Assembly (NCBI GenBank): GCA_964549735.1
Contig: CAZJWO010000003.1
Span: forward strand, 1-64,000
Source: Glo-17 sp964549735
GTDB lineage: Bacteria > Krumholzibacteriota > Krumholzibacteriia > LZORAL124-64-63
Length of the DNA stretch: 64,000 nucleotides
Reading direction: 5' to 3'
The notes under the pieces were generated by a model. It had not been told where the DNA came from and ran no database searches. It saw only the letters and a list, made by a program, of their open reading frames with translations. The position numbers and the translations under genes are program-made. Positions 38,091 through 46,732 of the stretch are shown piece after piece (the stretch's first letter is position 1; every line of letters starts with the position of its first letter).

Positions 38091-39440
38091 TCAGGGACGC
38101 TCCTGTTCCTGCTCGTTTCCGGTGATCGGTCCGGCGACGAGTCGCTCGATGTCCGCAACCGCACGGTGATAGGTGGCGAGGGATTCGATGTACCGTCCGC
38201 GGAGTTCGAAGTACGTCGTTCTGACCGCGAGAACATCGGTGTAGCTGAAAAGGCCCTTCAGGTAGGCGCTCTCGGCCGTCGCCATAGCTTCCTGGGCCTC
38301 GGGTATGATCTCGTCGCGAAGCATTTCCGCCGACTTGTACGCCGCCGTCAGCTCGGCGTAGCTGGTCGCCAGGGCGGCGCTGGCTGTCAGCACCTCCGCC
38401 TGACGCTCCTTGTCGATCTGGCCGAGCCGCAGCTCGGCGGCCTCGACATTGCCCTGGTTCCGGTCGCCGAACGGCAATGGAATGGAGAGCCCGGCGACGA
38501 ACGCATTGTCTCCGGTCTCCTCGATGCGCCGGAAACCACCACCGGCCACGAGGTCGATCTTCCCCACCGCGCGCTCCAGGGCCACTGTAGCCTTCCGCTG
38601 GGCGAGTTCCGTCTGCCAGCGCGCGATGTCCGGATTGGCGTCGAGACGATCCCTGAGGTGATCCAAACCGGGCGGAGTTGAGATCCGTTCGAGGGTGCCG
38701 CGTGCATCGGCGAATTCGGGCTCGACGCTGCCCCAGGTCGCGGCGAGGCGGGCCCGGGCCGCAGTCAGGGCCAGCGCAAAGGATTCCCGGTCCATCTTCG
38801 CGGTGGCCAGGGCCACCCGCGCCCGGGTCAACTCGACCGGTGAGGTCGCGCCGGCCTTGACGCGCCTGTCGACCGCAGCGAGGTCCTGCTGGGCCACCTC
38901 GACCAGGCCATCTGCGAGTTCTACTTCCTGCTGGGCCGATATCACGTCGACGAACGCCCTGGTGACCTCACCGAGAACCTCGAGGCGGACGGCCTCGTAG
39001 TCCCACGTCGCCAGTTCACCGTCGAGAGCAGCGACGTCCTGCCGACTGGATCTCTTGCCGCCGAGTTCGAAGAGCTGGGCCAGAGACAGGGTGTACTCCG
39101 CGCCCCCGAAGCCGGAGAAGTCGCCGCTTCCGGCGAAGTTCTCGACATCGAGAGAGAGTTCGGGACTCGGGCGCAGGGACGCCTGAAGGGCCAGGGCGTC
39201 ACGGACCCGTCGTTCCAGGTCGAAGACCGAGAGACGCGGGTTGTTCGCCAGGGCGAGAGCGAGAGCATCTCCCAAGGCCAATGGCCCGCCGGCCGGTTCC
39301 GTGGGCGCCAGGGACATGGGGCCGGTCTCTGCCGGGGCGTCCGAGGCTTCGCTCTGCCGCGCATCAGCCACCGCTATCGCGGCAACCAGGAGCAGCAGAG
39401 CCGATGCGCGCCGCAAGCGGCACGGCCAAAGCACATTCAT
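38091..39440 (-). CDS. Outer-membrane efflux protein (TolC/CzcC-like)
   Basis: The 449-residue protein starts at ATG 39440 with AAGGAATTC upstream, has a signal peptide ending VADA and the two repeated TolC-like helical segments (LALGDALALALANNPRLSVFDLERR and RKATVALERAVGKIDLVAGGGF). The helix-rich body and FSYTDVLAVRTTYFELRGRYIESLATYHRAVADIERL ending are typical of CzcC. It forms the exit duct of the tripartite pump. The adaptor ATG lies one base beyond its stop. Confidence 0.92.
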   Translation of the reverse strand: MNVLWPCRLRRASALLLLVAAIAVADARQSEASDAPAETGPMSLAPTEPAGGPLALGDALALALANNPRLSVFDLERRVRDALALQASLRPSPELSLDVENFAGSGDFSGFGGAEYTLSLAQLFELGGKRSSRQDVAALDGELATWDYEAVRLEVLGEVTRAFVDVISAQQEVELADGLVEVAQQDLAAVDRRVKAGATSPVELTRARVALATAKMDRESFALALTAARARLAATWGSVEPEFADARGTLERISTPPGLDHLRDRLDANPDIARWQTELAQRKATVALERAVGKIDLVAGGGFRRIEETGDNAFVAGLSIPLPFGDRNQGNVEAAELRLGQIDKERQAEVLTASAALATSYAELTAAYKSAEMLRDEIIPEAQEAMATAESAYLKGLFSYTDVLAVRTTYFELRGRYIESLATYHRAVADIERLVAGPITGNEQEQERP

Positions 39441-39536
39441 GTTCGAATTCCTTGTCAGATGGTCACGCGGACTACACCGCAACGTCGCGGGTCGGCCAGA
39501 GCCGACTCGAACCAGGATGATCGGGCTGGGTGGGTA

Positions 39537-39881
39537 CTAGCAGACGAGCGGAAGGGCCGCTGCGGGAAGCGGAAGGGTGGGCGTATCCGGGACGATCACC
39601 TGGGTCAACGGGAGGGAGACCCAACCGAGAATGTTCCCACCAGGTGTATCGGGAAGATCTACCGAGACATCTACGTCAAGCAAAGAGACATCGAAAGATC
39701 GTACTTGGGAAACGGGGACCAGGAGGACATTGCACGGGTCCGAGGAGCACCCCACTTCATGTCCGCACGATACCTCCGGACAGCATGCGCAGAAATGGTC
39801 GAACATCCCTGACAGGCACGCCGAAGGGGCCAGAAACAGGGTCCAGACAAGTGCGACAAAAAGAATCCGATTTGCATTCAT
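39537..39881 (-). CDS. Small secreted cysteine-rich protein upstream of efflux operon
   Basis: The 114-residue product has a signal peptide (NRILFVALVWTLFLAPSAC) and a short mature part with nine cysteines in all, including CACCPEVSCGHEVGC. A position like that of czcI suggests a periplasmic metal-binding or modulating protein, but the sequence is not clearly of that family. The C terminus is hydrophobic and strand-rich (VSLPLTQVIVPDTP). It lies 96 bases upstream of the TolC-like gene. Confidence 0.6.
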   Translation of the reverse strand: MNANRILFVALVWTLFLAPSACLSGMFDHFCACCPEVSCGHEVGCSSDPCNVLLVPVSQVRSFDVSLLDVDVSVDLPDTPGGNILGWVSLPLTQVIVPDTPTLPLPAAALPLVC

Positions 39882-40032
39882 GGGACGAATGATAGTTCCC
39901 ACTCGATTGGTCCGCAACGCAAGGCCACGAAATTGGCCAACTCGCGATCGACGTATAAACCACCTACCGATAGAAGTTCCTGACTTCTATCGACGTGCAA
40001 TTGACGCTGAGACGCCACCGGGCTCTGCCCAT

Positions 40033-40554
40033 CTAGGGCAGAAGGTTGACCATCACGTCCATTCGATTGCTTTCGTGGCCGTGCTGGTCGTATCCACAGA
40101 ACTCGTAGTGGTATTCGCCCGGATTCGCTCCCGCACGATGGCACCCATACTGCTGGGCATCGTCCACGAAGCAGAATATCCCGTCGCCCGGGACGGGGTC
40201 GCCGTGAGTTCCATCGTCGTAGCAATAGAACTCGCCCTGGTGCATGTAACCACCCATGTGCCCCATCATGCCGGACATCCCGTATCGAACCCGGACCTGT
40301 CCACCAACAATGGGATTGCCATGATGATCGGCGAGCCGGGCCTCGTAGTGCATTGGCCCCGAGTATTCTCCCTGCTGGATGTCCAGGCCGTCGAGGGACT
40401 GGCCATCGACACTGACCTTGGCTACGCTGAGCGTGAGGTCACCAGGATTCGAATCGACGGGCTCGGTGGGATCGTCATGACCGCACCCCCCGACTGTGAG
40501 CATCAGGAAGGTGGCGGCTATGAACGTCATGGATCGTACTGTCCGCTTCAGCAT
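40033..40554 (-). CDS. Putative lipoprotein with Met/His-rich region
   Basis: The 173-residue protein has a signal peptide with a lipobox LTVGGC near residue 24, so it is probably an anchored lipoprotein. The middle YGMSGMMGHMGGYMHQG is Met/His-rich, as in copper-binding proteins, and the C-terminal half has a beta fold with FCYVD-like strands and several Cys. It is the first gene of the metal island on this strand. A GGGAGG site lies 7 bases upstream of the ATG. Confidence 0.6.
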   Translation of the reverse strand: MLKRTVRSMTFIAATFLMLTVGGCGHDDPTEPVDSNPGDLTLSVAKVSVDGQSLDGLDIQQGEYSGPMHYEARLADHHGNPIVGGQVRVRYGMSGMMGHMGGYMHQGEFYCYDDGTHGDPVPGDGIFCFVDDAQQYGCHRAGANPGEYHYEFCGYDQHGHESNRMDVMVNLLP

Positions 40555-40594
40555 GATGTACCTCCCATTCGAACTGCCGACGAAGGCTGCTTCA

Positions 40595-40623
40595 AAGCTA
40601 GTTCACTAATTCATAGTGGTCAA
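40595..40623 (-). promoter_or_regulatory. Promoter candidate for metal island
   Basis: On the minus strand TTGACC (40623-40618) and TAGCTT (40600-40595) are 17 bases apart. The spacer contains an inverted repeat CACTA/TAGTG (40604-40608 and 40614-40618), which could serve as an operator. No dedicated regulator gene is present in the island. Confidence 0.45.
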
Positions 40624-40718
40624 GTAGGCGAAAAGGAGGAGCCGTTGACTAGATACAATTGAGCATGAAGCGGCCATGGATCTTATTCCTGAGCAAGGGA
40701 TTACCCGCTCTCCGGTTC

Positions 40719-43169
40719 CTAGATCCTGTCCATCTCCCATTCGATCTCCCGAATCGCGTCATGAGCCCGCCCCGCCCCGTACGTCCTGACGATCACCCGC
40801 AGATGATCGTTGAGCCGCCCCAGCCCAGATTCGGCAATCTCAGTTGCCTCAAGGTAGGTCCAGGAGGTGCCTGTCAATCCTGATTCGGTATGGACCAGCG
40901 TGTCGGACTCTCCATAGACCAGGATGTCGTACTCGGTACCTGCCTCAGGCGATGTCGTCTTTCCCGAATCGGCATAGCTCCACGATCCCAGACGATTCCG
41001 GTACGACCACGACACGGTCAGTTCGCCGGTGATCGAAGCCGGATAGCTCTCCCCGTTGAAGCGGACATCGGTCGGGCAGTAGACCTTCGCCGACCGCGCC
41101 GGCGTCGTGGCCACGACCTGCGACGTCGGGCACGACGTGAACGTGAACTCGCTCTGGTTGTTGTAGGACTGGAAGCGGATGTCGTTATAGACGTTGATGG
41201 TCGGGGGAACCGGCCCCCGGATGTTCACGATCTGGCTGCCGTAGGAGAGAAACCAGACGCGAGTTCCAGCGGGGAATGCCGTCGGCGAAGTATCGAGGCA
41301 CCCCCGCGCGACGACCTGCAAGGTGACGTCGCTTTCGCCCTGCACCACGGTCTGGAACGCGATGAACTCCTCAAGACCGTCGTATTCGATCCAGGCGACG
41401 TTGACGCCGAGGGAGAAGTCGGGCGCGCTGACCGACTCGACCAGGTCGGTGTCCAACCCCGAGGCCACGACGATCTCACTGGTCAGTTCGTCGATCGCCG
41501 TGCTGAGAACCCCAGAGGGCGTGAAGAACGGTACATCGACCGGTGGCGCCCATCCTCCCGCACCGTCCGAGACGTAGGCCCGGTATCCGAGGGAGACCCC
41601 GGTCAGCCCGGCGGCGGCGAGCGTGATGGCCAACTGCACGTCGGCCGCCAAGCTGCCGTAGTCCTTCACCGCCTCGTAGGGCGCGGCCAGGGCCACCTGG
41701 TCGGTCAGAGCCGGGACGTCTCCGGAGGGGTCCTGCCAGCCGGAGTCCGGTGGCGTCGAATAGCCCGTCCAGTCCACCGCGAAGACGTCCTCCATGGCCT
41801 CGATCTCGATCTTCCCGGAGTCCAAGCGTCCCGTCCCGACCCGAACAACTCTGCAGACCATGCCGGTGATGCCCAATGGGTCCCAGATCAGTTTGAACAC
41901 TGCCCCCGGGCGGAAAGCCCAGGCGGAGCGGTCGGCCTCGACCGTGATCGTGGCCAGCGGGTAGGCCAGGGCGGCCAAGGACCGGGCGGCCGCCTGCTGG
42001 GCGGTCGTCGAGTTTGACAGCCCGCGAAGGGTGAGGTCCTGAAGCGAGACTTCGCCACCCTGCACTTCGATCCCAGCGAGGTCTTGGGCCTGGGCCGTCT
42101 TCTCGATGAACCCGGCATCACGGCTCACATAGCCGATCCGCACCGAGTTCTTGAGGTCACCCCAAGACGGCCTGGCGAACGACTTCACCGTGCACGAGTC
42201 CGCATCAAGCACCGGGATCGTCTCGGGATCGTAGTCGCTGCGGATGAGCCGAATCGTCAGAAGCCCTGTCGTGGGCTCGACGTAGATGACCCCGTCGATG
42301 TGCCGCAGGATCTCGAGGACCAGGTCCTTCGCCGTGGTGCCGCGGTCCTGCAGCATCGAAAGCCCGAGGCCTTCGTCGGCCAGCGTCTGGCCCACCGAGC
42401 GGAAGGCGTCCACGTCCAGAAATCCCACCGGCAACCCGAGGCCGTTCTCGGAAGGCGGCGAGATCAGAATGTCGTAGATCATGGCCGCCGGGTTGGCGTC
42501 GCCGTCGATGTTGTGGGCGCCATCAGCCAGGCCGAGGCCATTGGGGCAGCGGCGGACCACGAAGGAGACGGCCTTGATGTAGGGACTCGTCCCCAGGTAG
42601 ACGCGCCGGAACACCGCGTAACAAACCCGCCTCCAAGCGGGGAGGCTCTCTCCGATACGCGCCTCGAGGTAGGAGTCCGCCGGCTGGGTGGGTGTGCCGT
42701 GGTAGACGTAGATGCTGCCTTTGACCCCGCCTTCGGAGTCCTCCCCGCCGAAGAAGCCGGGGGCATTGATGCTGATCTGCGTGAGGTCGGGCACATGCGC
42801 GTACCCGGCCGGTGGCCGCCTGTCGTCGAACCGGATCTGCAGGACCTCGTCGATCTCGCCGCTGCACAGCACCAGCTGGATGCCGAGGTAGTACTTGTAG
42901 CCGGTGGTGATCTCCTTCGAGGAGAACAATCCCGTTTTGACCTTCTCCTTGATAGCCTGGATGCGCAGGTCACCGTACCACGTAACCATGGGGCCCGAGA
43001 GCTTGCAGGTGCCCCACACAACCGGGATGGTCCGGCCCTCGCCGATCGTGGGGAACTGGAAGTCGCCCAGGCTGGAGGGCGTCGGCGCGTCGAACTGCGG
43101 CTTCGGGCGCAGGACTTCGTATAGGACCGTGCCGACGAGGTAGACCAGGGCTATGACCCAGAAGGCCAT
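40719..43169 (-). CDS. Phage tail tip/host-specificity protein (gpJ-like)
   Basis: The 816-residue product starts MAFWVIALVYLVGTVLYEVLRPKPQFD, then FPTIGEGRTIPVVWGTCKLSGPMVTWYGDL, the beginning typical of tail-tip J-like proteins in GTA-like phages, and FFGGEDSEGGVKGSIYVYHGTPTQPADSYLE. It probably recognises the host surface. It is the most distal tail gene before the metal island. I chose ATG 43169, which overlaps the preceding stop by one base. Confidence 0.85.
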   Translation of the reverse strand: MAFWVIALVYLVGTVLYEVLRPKPQFDAPTPSSLGDFQFPTIGEGRTIPVVWGTCKLSGPMVTWYGDLRIQAIKEKVKTGLFSSKEITTGYKYYLGIQLVLCSGEIDEVLQIRFDDRRPPAGYAHVPDLTQISINAPGFFGGEDSEGGVKGSIYVYHGTPTQPADSYLEARIGESLPAWRRVCYAVFRRVYLGTSPYIKAVSFVVRRCPNGLGLADGAHNIDGDANPAAMIYDILISPPSENGLGLPVGFLDVDAFRSVGQTLADEGLGLSMLQDRGTTAKDLVLEILRHIDGVIYVEPTTGLLTIRLIRSDYDPETIPVLDADSCTVKSFARPSWGDLKNSVRIGYVSRDAGFIEKTAQAQDLAGIEVQGGEVSLQDLTLRGLSNSTTAQQAAARSLAALAYPLATITVEADRSAWAFRPGAVFKLIWDPLGITGMVCRVVRVGTGRLDSGKIEIEAMEDVFAVDWTGYSTPPDSGWQDPSGDVPALTDQVALAAPYEAVKDYGSLAADVQLAITLAAAGLTGVSLGYRAYVSDGAGGWAPPVDVPFFTPSGVLSTAIDELTSEIVVASGLDTDLVESVSAPDFSLGVNVAWIEYDGLEEFIAFQTVVQGESDVTLQVVARGCLDTSPTAFPAGTRVWFLSYGSQIVNIRGPVPPTINVYNDIRFQSYNNQSEFTFTSCPTSQVVATTPARSAKVYCPTDVRFNGESYPASITGELTVSWSYRNRLGSWSYADSGKTTSPEAGTEYDILVYGESDTLVHTESGLTGTSWTYLEATEIAESGLGRLNDHLRVIVRTYGAGRAHDAIREIEWEMDRI

Positions 43170-43969
43170 CAGTCGATCCTCCCGGAGAAGGGATTGCGGC
43201 CCGGAAGTCGCGACCAACCGAGGTGGTTCGCTAGGTTGCTGAACTTGTTCTGGCAGGTGGCCTCGAGGTGATCGCAGCCCCAGTAGGCCCAGACCTGGTC
43301 GAGGGACGACAACCCCGGGATCGGCGAGATGAGCGAGACGGTGTCGCCCTGGTGGTCGACGATGAAGCGGGTCTCTCCGGTGGCGGATTCGAGGCGGCCC
43401 CCGCGGAACCACTGGTCAGGGCGAAGGGCGAACCCGCTCGAGATCACCGTCGCACCCGAAACCGAAGTGACCGTAACCTGGTCGCGGCATGCCCCGGGGT
43501 CAGCGCCGCAGGCCGCCGAGTACAGCACGTGGTTGCATGGCGTCTGCATGGCCAGGATCGGCACCGTGCGGGCCAGCATAGCCATCAGGCTCGCCCCGGT
43601 CAGAATGGCCTCGGATTCCTCGAAGCGGGCGCGGTTCACCTTGCCGCTGAAGATGGTCACCGCGAGGGACTCCTCGCCGCGATGGGCGCGGTAGACCGTC
43701 ACCCAGACCGACGTGGACGGCAGATCCCCGACGAACAGGGCGGCCACAGGGTTCGCGCGCGGCAGCGTCAGGTCGATGGTCTCGCCGGTGTCCTCCTGGG
43801 AGAAGTCGAGCTCGCTTCGGGTGATGGCCTCGGGAGCGAACACGCCGGCGGGCAATGTGATCGTCCGGTCCGCCGACGTGTAGAGCCACAGGTTGCTGCC
43901 CTGGGCGAACCGGAAACCCTCGACGGGCTGACCCAGGTACCGGCTCTTCTCCCGCGCGTCGTAAGTCAC
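43169..43969 (-). CDS. Phage BR0599/DUF2163 family tail protein
   Basis: The 266-residue protein, started by GTG overlapping the previous stop, has the BR0599 signature: ITRSELDFSQEDTGETIDLTLPRANPVAALF, then FSGKVNRARFEESEAILTGASLMAML, CNHVLYSAACGAD and a C-terminal CDHLEATCQNKFSNLANHLGWSRLPGRNPF. It belongs to the distal tail set with the J-like protein. The cysteines near the end are conserved in the family. Confidence 0.9.
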   Translation of the reverse strand: MTYDAREKSRYLGQPVEGFRFAQGSNLWLYTSADRTITLPAGVFAPEAITRSELDFSQEDTGETIDLTLPRANPVAALFVGDLPSTSVWVTVYRAHRGEESLAVTIFSGKVNRARFEESEAILTGASLMAMLARTVPILAMQTPCNHVLYSAACGADPGACRDQVTVTSVSGATVISSGFALRPDQWFRGGRLESATGETRFIVDHQGDTVSLISPIPGLSSLDQVWAYWGCDHLEATCQNKFSNLANHLGWSRLPGRNPFSGRID

Positions 43970-44586
43970 AACGGAGCCTCCAGGGGGAGTTCCCGGACCC
44001 GGATCGTCGCCTCCGCCACCTGCTGGCTCGGGTAGGAGATCTCGATGCGGTCCTCGTCCAGGCGGCAGAACTTCAGGAACGACAGCACGGTCTTGGAGCG
44101 GCCGTATTCGCGCTGGGCCACCGGGTCGAGGGTGAGGGTCTCGGTCTGGTAGTTCGCCACATCGACGGCATCGACGATCCTGCAGAAGTCCATGGTGCCA
44201 TCGCCCAGGGACCAGAGCGCCAGGTGGCGTCGGGCTGCGGTCGTGCCCCACATCTGCTGCTTGTACCTGACCCAGTAGATGGTGGCGCTGGACTGGTTCT
44301 GGGAGACGTCTTCGGCCAGGGCGAGGTCCCACTGGAAACTGGGCAGCCAGAACGGGACGGCCCGGCCGCAGCGAGCGTCCAGGAACGAGCGCATGGCCGC
44401 GATCTCGTCGCGGCCGATAGCGGTCCAGGTGAACGGGCGCATGGACGCGGGGGCCGGAGCCTGCTCGTCGGCGGTGCGCCGCCCCGTCTTCGAGTTCAGG
44501 AGCACGAACTTCCGACGCAGGCGCTCCTCGAACGCGCCGACGCGGTTGTAGTTGAGCTCCAGGACGTCGTAGCCGAGATAGCTCAT
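43966..44586 (-). CDS. Distal tail protein (DUF2460-like)
   Basis: The 206-residue protein has ELNYNRVGAFEERLRRKFVLLNSKTGRR at the N terminus, then FTWTAIGRDEIAAMRSFLDARCGRAVPFWLPSFQWDLAL and a C-terminal beta region. The order and partners are those of DUF2460-like tail proteins in GTA and related siphoviruses. Overlaps by 4 bases on both sides. Confidence 0.65.
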   Translation of the reverse strand: MSYLGYDVLELNYNRVGAFEERLRRKFVLLNSKTGRRTADEQAPAPASMRPFTWTAIGRDEIAAMRSFLDARCGRAVPFWLPSFQWDLALAEDVSQNQSSATIYWVRYKQQMWGTTAARRHLALWSLGDGTMDFCRIVDAVDVANYQTETLTLDPVAQREYGRSKTVLSFLKFCRLDEDRIEISYPSQQVAEATIRVRELPLEAPL

Positions 44587-45659
44587 GGCGTAAACCCGTC
44601 AATGTCGAAGGTGAGCGAGGTCGAGCCGATGCTCAGGGCGTTCCAGGTGAAGCCTTCGTCCGCCGAGAGGCGGCCGACAACGATCGGCAGGACGACCGTC
44701 GGCCCCACTGTCCAGGACTGGATGAGACCGAAACTCAGGATCACGCGGTCCGGCAGGACGCTCTCGATGGTCTGGACCTCCCAGTGGTAGGGATCGGTCC
44801 ACAGCAGGACCATGCCGCCGGGCTCGAACGGAATGTCGGACGTGTCGCAGAAGACCTCGTGGTCGTCCGCGCTGGCGTTCTGCAGCAATCGAGTCTGGAA
44901 CTGCCAGCGGCCGACGCCGAAAGCCCGGGCCTGGTTGCCGAAGAGGATGGCGTTGGCCATCTGGGCGTTGCGCAGGTCGTCCAGCAGCGTCGCGTAGCGG
45001 ATCGTGCCCACCGGGACGGCTCGCAGCTGGATGCGCTGCTCCATGCCCCGGTACGAGACGATGATGTCGGTCATGAACCCGAACGTCTCGGTCACCGGCT
45101 GCGCCCAGTTCGGGGGGAACGGGAAGGGGATCAGCCGGAACCCGAGCACACGCAGGTTGGTCCCCGCCGGGTCCAGCCCGGTGAACACCCAGGTGACGAG
45201 GTTGTCGATCAGGGCGTCGCCATCGGTGAGCGCCCTCACCAGGTAGACCTGGGAGTCCGAGGCCGGGAAGTGGGCAGGCAGGCCGAAGGGGTCCTCGACT
45301 TCGATCCCCGTGGGGCCGTCGACGGTGATTTCCCCGAGGACCTGGGCGCGGTCGATGGCGGCATTCCAGACCTCGACCTCGGCCTCCTGCTCCGACACGA
45401 CCGCCCCGAGGTCGAACCTGCGCGGGATCACGTGGACGCGGCCGAGGACGACGTGGCCGTAGACGGGGGCGACGCCGCCGTCCTTCTGCATCGCGACGGG
45501 CCGCGCATCGGCAAGGGCCATGCGGACCCCGACATCCATCCCGACGACATGCAGCGGACGGGTGCTGACCGGATCGAGGACGGCCCCGGCCAGGTCTATC
45601 GAGAGGTCGGTCCCTGAGACCAGGTTCAGGGGGCCGGGGACGGTGATCGCGGTGGCCAT
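44583..45659 (-). CDS. Tail protein, function unknown
   Basis: The 358-residue protein starts MATAITVPGPLNLVSGTDLSIDLAGAV and is dominated by beta strands. It contains RYATLLDDLRNAQMANAILFGNQARAFGVGRWQFQTRL near its middle, which may form a small helical linker. No known family is recognised. Its location inside the tail cluster supports a structural role. Confidence 0.6.
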   Translation of the reverse strand: MATAITVPGPLNLVSGTDLSIDLAGAVLDPVSTRPLHVVGMDVGVRMALADARPVAMQKDGGVAPVYGHVVLGRVHVIPRRFDLGAVVSEQEAEVEVWNAAIDRAQVLGEITVDGPTGIEVEDPFGLPAHFPASDSQVYLVRALTDGDALIDNLVTWVFTGLDPAGTNLRVLGFRLIPFPFPPNWAQPVTETFGFMTDIIVSYRGMEQRIQLRAVPVGTIRYATLLDDLRNAQMANAILFGNQARAFGVGRWQFQTRLLQNASADDHEVFCDTSDIPFEPGGMVLLWTDPYHWEVQTIESVLPDRVILSFGLIQSWTVGPTVVLPIVVGRLSADEGFTWNALSIGSTSLTFDIDGFTP

Positions 45660-46732
45660 CAGGCGGCCTTCCTGACGGCGAAGAACGGGAACAGCATGTA
45701 GTCCTGGCCGCCCAGTTGGTAGATGTCGCCGGCGCTGTAGCCATGGCCAACGGCCTCGGTCCAGAACACGGTGGGCGGATAGCCGATCGGAGCCCAGCGG
45801 CCCTGGGGGTCGGTCTCCACGAAGCAATGCAGGGGGAGCATGAGGGCTCCGCCGAAGGCGCTCTGCAGGGTGCGCTCGCCGGGGCCGCCGGAGCCGTCGT
45901 CCCACAGGTACTGGTAGTTGACGTACTCGTCCTCTTCCATACCGCCCTGGGCGGCCAGGCACTTGTTCAGAGCGTCACGCATGCGCCGGCCGGTCCAGCC
46001 GTATCCCTCGTTCTCGTCCTTGCAGTCGCCGATCCAGCGGCCCGAGAACGTCGTGGCATCCACGCGGACGAACGCAGTGCAGTGGGTCAGGGCCGTCGAA
46101 CCGCCCATCGTCGAGTAGTCCTCGTCCGTGTGCGACATGGGTGGGTAGGCAGTCAGATCGATCCCGTGCCGGTTGCCGGTCAAGAGGTCGGCGGTTTCGG
46201 CGGTGTTGAGCCTCGTGCTCGAGCTCGCGTAGAAGTAGGGGAAGGGCTCGGGCAACGAGGCCCGCTCGAGGGTCGGACCCCACCCCATGTGGCAGAAAAT
46301 CCCCGCGGCGCGTTCGACGACGACGGTGATGTGGTCGTTGCCGTCGTCGAAGAAGTGATAGGCCGAGATCTGCCCCTGGGGCAGGTTCATGCCGCAGCCC
46401 GAGGTCGTCAGGTCGTAGGGGCGCATGGGACCGCCCGCCTGGGCGTCCCAGAACTCCTCGCCGTCCCAGCCGGTCCCCAGGTACAGGCCGATCCCGTAGC
46501 CGCCGTCCCCCAGGTCGTGATAGCCGCCGCTGCCCTTGGTCCAGAGCCTCTCGTTCTCAGCGGCGCGGAGGTTCACGTTCAGGCTGCCGGCCTTCACCAG
46601 GTGGGCGCGCCAGCCGGTGCCGTCCTGTTCGGACTGGTTCACGGTCCAGCCCTGGGCCATGAGCCAGGCCACCAGCGTCTGCAGGAGGTTCGTGGGCGAA
46701 CTGGCGATTCCGGTCTGGTAGGAGGCGGCCAT
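45659..46732 (-). CDS. Tail-associated protein, function unknown
   Basis: The 357-residue protein begins MAASYQTGIASSPTNLLQTLVAWLMAQGWTVNQSEQDG and has GGYGIGLYLGTGWDGEEFWDAQAGGP and a FHDDGNDH-like FFDDGNDHITVVVERAAGIFCHMGWG. The aromatic- and glycine-rich strands suggest a carbohydrate- or receptor-binding domain. It is coupled to its neighbours by one-base overlaps. No family named. Confidence 0.55.
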   Translation of the reverse strand: MAASYQTGIASSPTNLLQTLVAWLMAQGWTVNQSEQDGTGWRAHLVKAGSLNVNLRAAENERLWTKGSGGYHDLGDGGYGIGLYLGTGWDGEEFWDAQAGGPMRPYDLTTSGCGMNLPQGQISAYHFFDDGNDHITVVVERAAGIFCHMGWGPTLERASLPEPFPYFYASSSTRLNTAETADLLTGNRHGIDLTAYPPMSHTDEDYSTMGGSTALTHCTAFVRVDATTFSGRWIGDCKDENEGYGWTGRRMRDALNKCLAAQGGMEEDEYVNYQYLWDDGSGGPGERTLQSAFGGALMLPLHCFVETDPQGRWAPIGYPPTVFWTEAVGHGYSAGDIYQLGGQDYMLFPFFAVRKAA

